Source of the DNA: Pachyseris speciosa
Taxonomy: Eukaryota > Cnidaria > Anthozoa > Scleractinia > Pachyseridae
NCBI GenBank assembly: GCA_016490735.1
Contig: JAEMWC010000344.1
Span: 556,001-620,000 of the forward strand
Reading direction: 5' to 3'
Length of the DNA stretch: 64,000 bases
Made by a program: the position numbers and the translations under genes. Below the pieces are notes generated by a model, which did not search any database, was not told the DNA's origin, and worked only from the letters and a program-made list of their open reading frames with translations. This document shows positions 58,739 to 64,000 of this stretch, in pieces (the stretch's first letter is position 1; each line of letters opens with the position of its first letter).

Positions 58739-60488
58739 ATGTAATATTATCTTTGTGATACACCTTCAATAAACAAGAGATGATTGGCTGAAACGATATT
58801 TTCAGACAGAAAACTAACAAGCAGCAGTCTTTCGCAATCACACGAGTCAGAGGGTAATCACGGCCTTGACAAAAATAAACTTCTATGAATTCTGACAGTT
58901 GTCCTTGAAAGCAGTAGTAAACTGAAATCTGTCTATAGTCAGCTTAAAGTAATCCGCCAGTAATGCTACGTTTAAAACAAAGTTACAAAGGTATTGATCG
59001 CGCTAAATATCAGAGGACTCTTAAATAATTGAGGAGAAAGTGATGCCTTTGTAATGACGTCTACAAATGATTAGACTTTCTAGTACTCTCGGATAAGGAC
59101 AATAAACCGTAGGTCCCGTCTCACAACTCTTCATAATTGATTCTGTGTGACGTAAAAGAACCCACACACTGTTCAAAAAGGGTAGGGGACGTAGTTCGCG
59201 GTATGGTGGTCTATCTGTCATCTGATGGTTGGGTTGGCAAATGCTCTGAGATATTGGCTGTATAAGCTACTCTAAAATTCGAGGGTAGATAAAGTATATG
59301 TATTTATATCACACTCTTCTGTCCCTCTTTCAAACGCCACGCTCTCAAAGTGATAAAGATCACCCTGGGCCGGCGTGCTTACTGATAATAGTGCCATATC
59401 TTTTGGTTGATAAGCACGATCATAATATAATTTGAAACAATTGTAGTAGAGTAGCGGCATGTATACCTCGCGAAATTGAGAGATGGCTAGGTCTGAACTC
59501 CAGAAGAGGTTGATAAAACCCTTCCACCACCCCTACCACCCCGGACACAAAACGTGGTGATTTAAGCATTTCGCATCACCCACACTTGACAACAGTTTGA
59601 TCGGACACTGACAGGACCAAGACGATAATCGATGTGACGCAAGTTAGCAATACTTGACCACTGCAATTCACTTGGACAATCGACGATACCTGTTTGCTCC
59701 ATTAGCTCCCTAGCCGGCAAGGTAGGTTTGGTTTGCAATGCAAATCATTACTTTATGGCGACAGAAAGGTTATTCATGTAAAGGTAAACTCAAAGGTAAT
59801 TGCGATTTTTTACATTACGCTATCCGAAGCTGTCACGTCAAGTTCCTAGGTCATTTTCAAGTCACCTTTATTTTGCAATACATTTTGCCAGTATTTCCAG
59901 TGGCGATGAAACTTTCAAACGGTTCCATTTGAGTTGATTTTTATCTCATGCAGTGATCAATGTTGTTGCTAGAGATGAATCGATGTGATGCGTAGCAGAA
60001 CCGAATAAGCAAATCGAGCGGCCAAAACGAAGAGCTTGCACCGAAGACCAGCTGGTCGAAAGAGAAAAACATGTGATCTAAAACGAAGACCCCTTGATCC
60101 GAAGCGAAGTGCCTTCGATCTTAGCCTGCGTAGCTGACGGTATTTGGACTAAATTTCCGCTAAAAGCGCACGGCGAGGAGAATGGGGAGGAGGCAACTTC
60201 GATCTGAACGAAGACCCCTTTCTCTAAATCACCGCTCCGTGTGTTTCATTAGGGTTTCAAACAACGCGAGAAAACAATAAATAAACGATTGCACAAGGTC
60301 ACAGCGTTCTCGTGTTTGGAAACCCTCATTAGACTCTCAAGCTCGTTGTGAAAGCATTTTGCATTGATATCACATGCAGTTGTTACACGTTATGTTTCGT
60401 CTTTTATTTGTATTGTTGAAGACATGCTTGGATTTCTTGACATCAGAACAAATGCAACTAACATTTGACACATTTAACATTCCTTTAG
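58739..60488. other. intergenic DNA upstream of gene E
   Basis: No supported gene. GATCGAAG/CGAAGACC-type short motifs appear at 60000-60230. Open frames at 59272-59460 and 59738-59932 show no domain. Confidence 0.35.
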
Positions 60489-60592
60489 GCAGCGGAGGAC
60501 GTAGATGCTCTCGCGGATGAAAGCCGCCGGGAGTCTCTGCGCGTAATTAAACGCCTGATCGCCGCTCACTCAATTGACTGCGGGGAGTAAGG
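60489..60592 (+). other. possible terminal exon of an unknown gene
   Basis: After an acceptor-like ACATTCCTTTAG, one frame reads AEDVDALADESRRESLRVIK then RLIAAHSIDCGE and a TAA. The composition is GC-richer and more protein-like than the surroundings. No upstream partner exon was found. It may be a gene or transposon remnant. Confidence 0.3.
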
Positions 60593-60629
60593 ATAACAAA
60601 AACGATAGTTTACGTCAGGGCCCACGTGA

Positions 60630-60775
60630 AATGTTTCCAGCATGTGCGATGCGCTTGAACACCGTCGGTGTTGAGTGATATTGCCAGTTGTTGCAACCAC
60701 TGCCAACAACACCTAATACGGTGTTCACACGCGCCCAACATGATGGGCCCAACGATGTTAGATGCTGTTGGCCAA
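60630..60775. repeat. CAACATTGTTGG-type repeat, copy 3
   Basis: GCTTGAACACCGTCGGTGTT and GGTGTTCACACGCGCCCAAC with ATGTTAGATGCTGTTGGCC match the family at 23725 and 49280. Confidence 0.55.
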
Positions 60776-60856
60776 TAATACCATGAAGTTTTCACTGGCT
60801 TTAAAACATGTTCACTCGGGGCTTGCTGTGGAAGGCCCGAATCTAAACATGTCATC

Positions 60857-60900
60857 CCTTCTTCTTCTTCTTCTTCTTCGTCGTCGTCGTCGTTTTTCAT
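60857..60900. repeat. (TTC)n(GTC)n microsatellite
   Basis: A run of TTC triplets passes directly into CGT/GTC triplets. Simple repeat. Confidence 0.8.
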
Positions 60901-61149
60901 CTATGCACAAAGCTCTCGTCCGGCGTTTCTGCGCAAGCGCTAACGAAAGATAACGCAGCAATGTTTCCATATTGGATTACTTTAATATTGTGGACTTTCT
61001 CCAAAATGTTTGGCCTCTAGTTGTAATTACAACAGAAGTCAAATTTTTGGTCAGACAAATGACAAGTTATAATCTTGAACTGACCAGAAGCGTAGACATG
61101 CACCGAAGTGTGTGTCGCCAAGTGCCATTCTTCATATATCGACGACGCT

Positions 61150-61440
61150 ACCGATTTAGATCAGGGACCTTCGTTTTCGATCAAGCCGGTGTGTTCTTTT
61201 GAGATCAGGAGCATTCAGGTTTAGATCAGGTGGACTTCGCTGTTTTAGACCAGGGGCTTCTCTTTTAAGATCATGCTGTGGGTCTTCGCCTTAGATCAGG
61301 GGATCAGGGGATCTTCGCTTTAGATTAAAGAATCGTCCTCAGTGTTAGATCAGAAGGTCTTCATTTGAGACCAGGGAGTCTCTTTTTAAGATCAGGAATG
61401 GTCGCGTCAGATCAGTTTGTCTTCTTCTTCAATAAGAGGG
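61150..61440 (+). repeat. degenerate TTTAGATCAGGGG-CTTCG minisatellite upstream of gene E
   Basis: Units of roughly 25-35 bases of the form TTTAGATCAGGGGxxTTCG repeat about ten times with heavy variation, ending about 170 bases before the gene E start codon. Related words (ATCTAAAACGAAGACC) occur at 60075-60110. Confidence 0.65.
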
Positions 61441-61609
61441 TCTATCTTTTAAATCAGGACTTTTCTGCGTGGGAACCTGTCACCTGTGGATTTAACTCCA
61501 CCGAAGTAGTTTCACACAACAACAGCCAAAAAGCCTTTCGTCAATTTTAAGCTCGTATTTCTCTTTCCTTCAGGCTCGCCCCAGTCAATAAAGTGAAAAG
61601 GAAACGGCG

Positions 61610-62141
61610 ATGGGATTAGTGCGTCATATGCTGTCTTCTATGTCCCTCTCTCATCCTGTTATGATCGCGTCGCTTTTGTTGGCCGTTGTTTTGTTTCTGT
61701 ATTGGTATGGAACGCGTGGTTTTGCAAACCTCAAGAAACTTAATGTCCCTGGACCCAAACCTATACCATTCCTCGGAAATCTCCTTGAACTAAGGAAATA
61801 TAATGGTTCGCACCTCATGTTCCTTGACTATCTTAAGAAGTACGGCAAAGTGTTCACCTTCTGTATGGGTAGGAGGCCATCGTTGGTTGTTGCTGACCCT
61901 GAGTTGCTAAACCAAATAATGGTCAAGGATTTTCCAAGCTTTCACAATCGTTTCCAAATCCAGCGACCGCCAAATGAAACACTTGCCAAAAACGTTGTGA
62001 ATGCATGAGACGACACTTGGAAGCGGGTCCGTAACACGCTGACGCCGACATTCAGCGCGGGAAAGATGAAGCTGATGGTACCGTTGATGGAGAAATCGTG
62101 TGACACGCTTGTGGAGAAACTTGAGAAAATTGCTGATACAG
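61610..62141 (+). pseudogene. cytochrome P450 pseudogene E, exon 1 (nonsense codon)
   Basis: The frame from MGLVRHMLSSMSL to the donor ACAG|GTGAGT matches exon 1 of the paralogues: anchor MIASLLLAVVLFLYWYG, hinge NVPGPKPIPFLGN, substrate region NRFQIQRPPNETLAKNV. Codon 133 is TGA (62006-62008) where the paralogues have CGA for Arg in AARDDxWKR, a single C-to-T change at a CpG. Downstream codons to the splice site remain in frame. Without readthrough the product would stop at 132 residues, before helix C, with no heme site. Confidence 0.9.
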
Positions 62142-62783
62142 GTGAGTGATACTTATGGTGCTGGTTGAAACAACGACAAAAGAATGGTTATAGTGGTGAA
62201 CATTACTAACTTTGACTACATTAACTTTCTTAGTATTTACCACTACAACTATTTCAATTCGTTTCTTACTCTCCGTGATCACCATGAGAATGATTGGATT
62301 CCAACTTGAATTGCGTTGCGATAGAAGGGGGAAATTTGAAGAGGTTATCTAAAGCAAAATTGTCTTCAAAGTGAATTGGTTTGGGAGAACACCATCAGTG
62401 ATTACACTTGTTAGCACATTCATGACAATAGTCCAGTTTCGAGTTCTGCATGACCGCTGAATAAAAGCACCGACTGAGAACGCATTTGCACACCGTTAGC
62501 CTCGACCTAAAGTAAAATATTCACAAATATCGGCGGAAGGTGCCACAAATTTGAAAATTAAACAATAGACAGAGCTGTAAAAAGGTCATCTTCTCGCTGG
62601 AATTTGTGAATATTTAACTTTAGATCGAGGCTAACGGTGTACAAATGCGTTCTCAATACTTTTATTCAGCGGTCATGGTCAACTCGAAACTGGACTATTA
62701 ATGCAAAGCATATCCTATTTTACTTCGTTTTCTTTTTGAGGTCAATCATATCAAACATTTCTTTTAATAAATGTATTTTACAG
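62142..62783 (+). other. pseudogene E intron with a MITE
   Basis: A phase-1 intron of 642 bases with intact GT and AG ends. Bases 62429-62697 are an inverted-repeat element: TAGTCCAGTTTCGAGTTCTG at the left, CAACTCGAAACTGGACTA at the right, with TTAGCCTCGACCTAAAGT and ATTTAACTTTAGATCGAGGC arms inside. Confidence 0.75.
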
Positions 62784-63448
62784 ATCAAAGTGTGGACATG
62801 GTGGACTGGTTCAGCAAGTTAACTCTTGGGGTGATTTTATCCACGGCTTTTGGTGTAGAAGCGAAAATTCAAATGGGTGAAAATAGCGAAGTTCTAGAAC
62901 AAGCAAAGAAACTGTTTCGAATTCCACGATTTGCCCGACGAATCTCCCTGCTTCCTTTTGGACTTGCATTATTACGTTTGTTTCGAGCCTTTACCACAGG
63001 TGGAATAAAGCAAGGCTATTTTGAGGAGGTTGCCAACGAGATCATCAAGAAACGTCGTCAGCAGGGCCTCACGGGACGGAAAGATTTGCTGGAACTCATG
63101 ATGTCAGCCACTGATGAGACAACGGGGAAAGGTGTCAGCAGGCTTACTGATGACGAGGTGGTAGCCCAGTCGGTCGTCTTCCTATTGGCTGGCTACGAAA
63201 CGTCCAGTAGCACTTTGAGCTTTACATTGTACTACCTGGCTCTGAACCCGGATGTTCAAGACAAGCTGAGGTCAGCTATTACCGACGCCAGCACAAGGAA
63301 GAAGTCTTTGTATGAAATAGCCCAGAACATCGAGTACCTTGATTGTGTCATCAAAGAATCTCAGCGGCTGTGTCCTCCTGGTTCACAACCTAACCGCGAG
63401 TGCGATGAAGATTTCGACCTTAACGGCATCCATGTCCCTGCTGGCACA
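62784..63448 (+). pseudogene. cytochrome P450 pseudogene E, exon 2 (truncated)
   Basis: From DQSVDMVDWFSKLT to GIHVPAGT the frame is open and well conserved: I-helix AGYETS and ExxR (KESQR) are present. After the Thr codon at 63446-63448 homology ends abruptly. The paralogues continue with VVIPIYALHHDP and about 105 further residues, including PERF and the heme cysteine. Here the sequence switches to a repeat-like TCCTCGGAGACCCAGGGGCA. The rest of the exon may lie beyond the window on the far side of an insertion. With the nonsense codon in exon 1, the gene is dead. Confidence 0.9.
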
Positions 63449-64000
63449 TCCTCGGAGACCCAGGGGCAGACAGTCGGGTTGGGACGAAAATTCAGGACGA
63501 GCGAAAGTTACAAGACGGACAGGAGAGCCCCTGGGAACATTTCTTTATCGGACTAGTTCCAGAAGCCATTGAAATACAGTTTCCTGATTGGGCGGAAAAT
63601 TTCTGGCAAGGAAATTTTTTCTGCCCAATCGGCGATCAGCTTATATATCGCACTCCTTTCGTGACTTCTTATACCGAGGGTCAAACGTCCAATTTGCTGT
63701 CAGCCATATTTCGATCGCTGTATCGACACTTCGAGGAAAGTTATGGCGGAAAGGGGCCCACAAAACACAGATATCGACAAATTCAACTTCTACTCAAGCA
63801 AAAATCACTTGTAAGGAACTAGAAAAATCAAGATGAAGACCGATCGCAGGTATCGTAAACTTCACGCGAAGAATTGTTGACAACTCGTCCACAATTGAAG
63901 GGCTGAGAGCATAAACTGCCTATATGTGTAATTTTAGGTCATTTTTCGATTTTCCTCAGAAATGAAACAAATTTTTGCATGTGACTTGCAAGCAATTCTA
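63449..64000. mobile_element. repeat-like insertion in exon 2 of P450 E, right end not seen
   Basis: It begins TCCTCGGAGACCCAGGGGC. An AGAGCCCCTGGGAAC near 63530 partly mirrors that end, and GATTGGGCGGAAAATTTCTG pairs with TTTTTTCTGCCCAATCG at 63586-63632. No match to P450 resumes before base 64000. Its class and right boundary cannot be set from this window. Confidence 0.6.

Overview
This window is animal nuclear DNA, most likely from an anthozoan cnidarian and probably a stony coral. The evidence is AT-rich sequence, GT-AG introns, an alpha-tubulin gene with the classic animal intron positions, a cluster of CYP3-clan cytochrome P450 genes, and a very dense load of MITEs, Penelope-like and LINE retroelement pieces and a tRNA-derived SINE. 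The taxon is inferred from style, not proven.

Layout. (1) Bases 1-11186, minus strand: the 5' part of an alpha-tubulin gene. It has an initiator exon carrying only the start codon, exon 2 with a one-base frameshift, a ~10 kb repeat-filled intron and exon 3; later exons lie left of the window. The promoter side has a good RFX X-box. (2) 11.6-13.6 kb: a stack of MITEs inserted inside one another. (3) 15.4-17.4 kb and 35.6-38.4 kb: two copies of one 2-2.7 kb interspersed element. (4) 18.97-22.13 kb, plus strand: P450 gene A, with retroelement debris in its intron and a decayed unknown coding remnant just upstream. (5) 22.1-28.9 kb: repeat-rich space between the convergent 3' ends of genes A and B. 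(6) 28.9-31.0 kb, minus: P450 gene B, with a MITE directly upstream. (7) 31.9-35.6 kb, minus: one Penelope-like element cut into pieces by later insertions. (8) 40.3 kb: a relic of a P450 3' end. (9) 40.7-46.2 and 46.9-54.0 kb, minus: P450 genes C and D, a recent tandem segmental duplication. (10) 54-61.5 kb: repeats, including a SINE and two long near-perfect palindromes. (11) 61.6-63.45 kb, plus: P450 E, a pseudogene with a nonsense codon and a coding exon broken by a repeat-like sequence that runs toward the window end.

The P450s share one design: two coding exons, one phase-1 intron at the same place, an N-terminal membrane anchor, PGPKP hinge, AGYxTS I-helix, ExxR and a cysteine heme loop. 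They look like microsomal CYP3/CYP5-like monooxygenases expanded by local duplication. Signs of birth-and-death evolution are the C/D tandem copies, substrate-site divergence, a conserved 3' patch suggesting gene conversion with B, one pseudogene and one relic. Clean filled/empty insertion sites between C and D date some insertions after the duplication. I see no defence system, virus genome or CRISPR. The most useful leads are the P450 family dynamics, the unusual I-helix of gene A, the tubulin X-box, the nested transposons and a few unrecognised coding-like segments.
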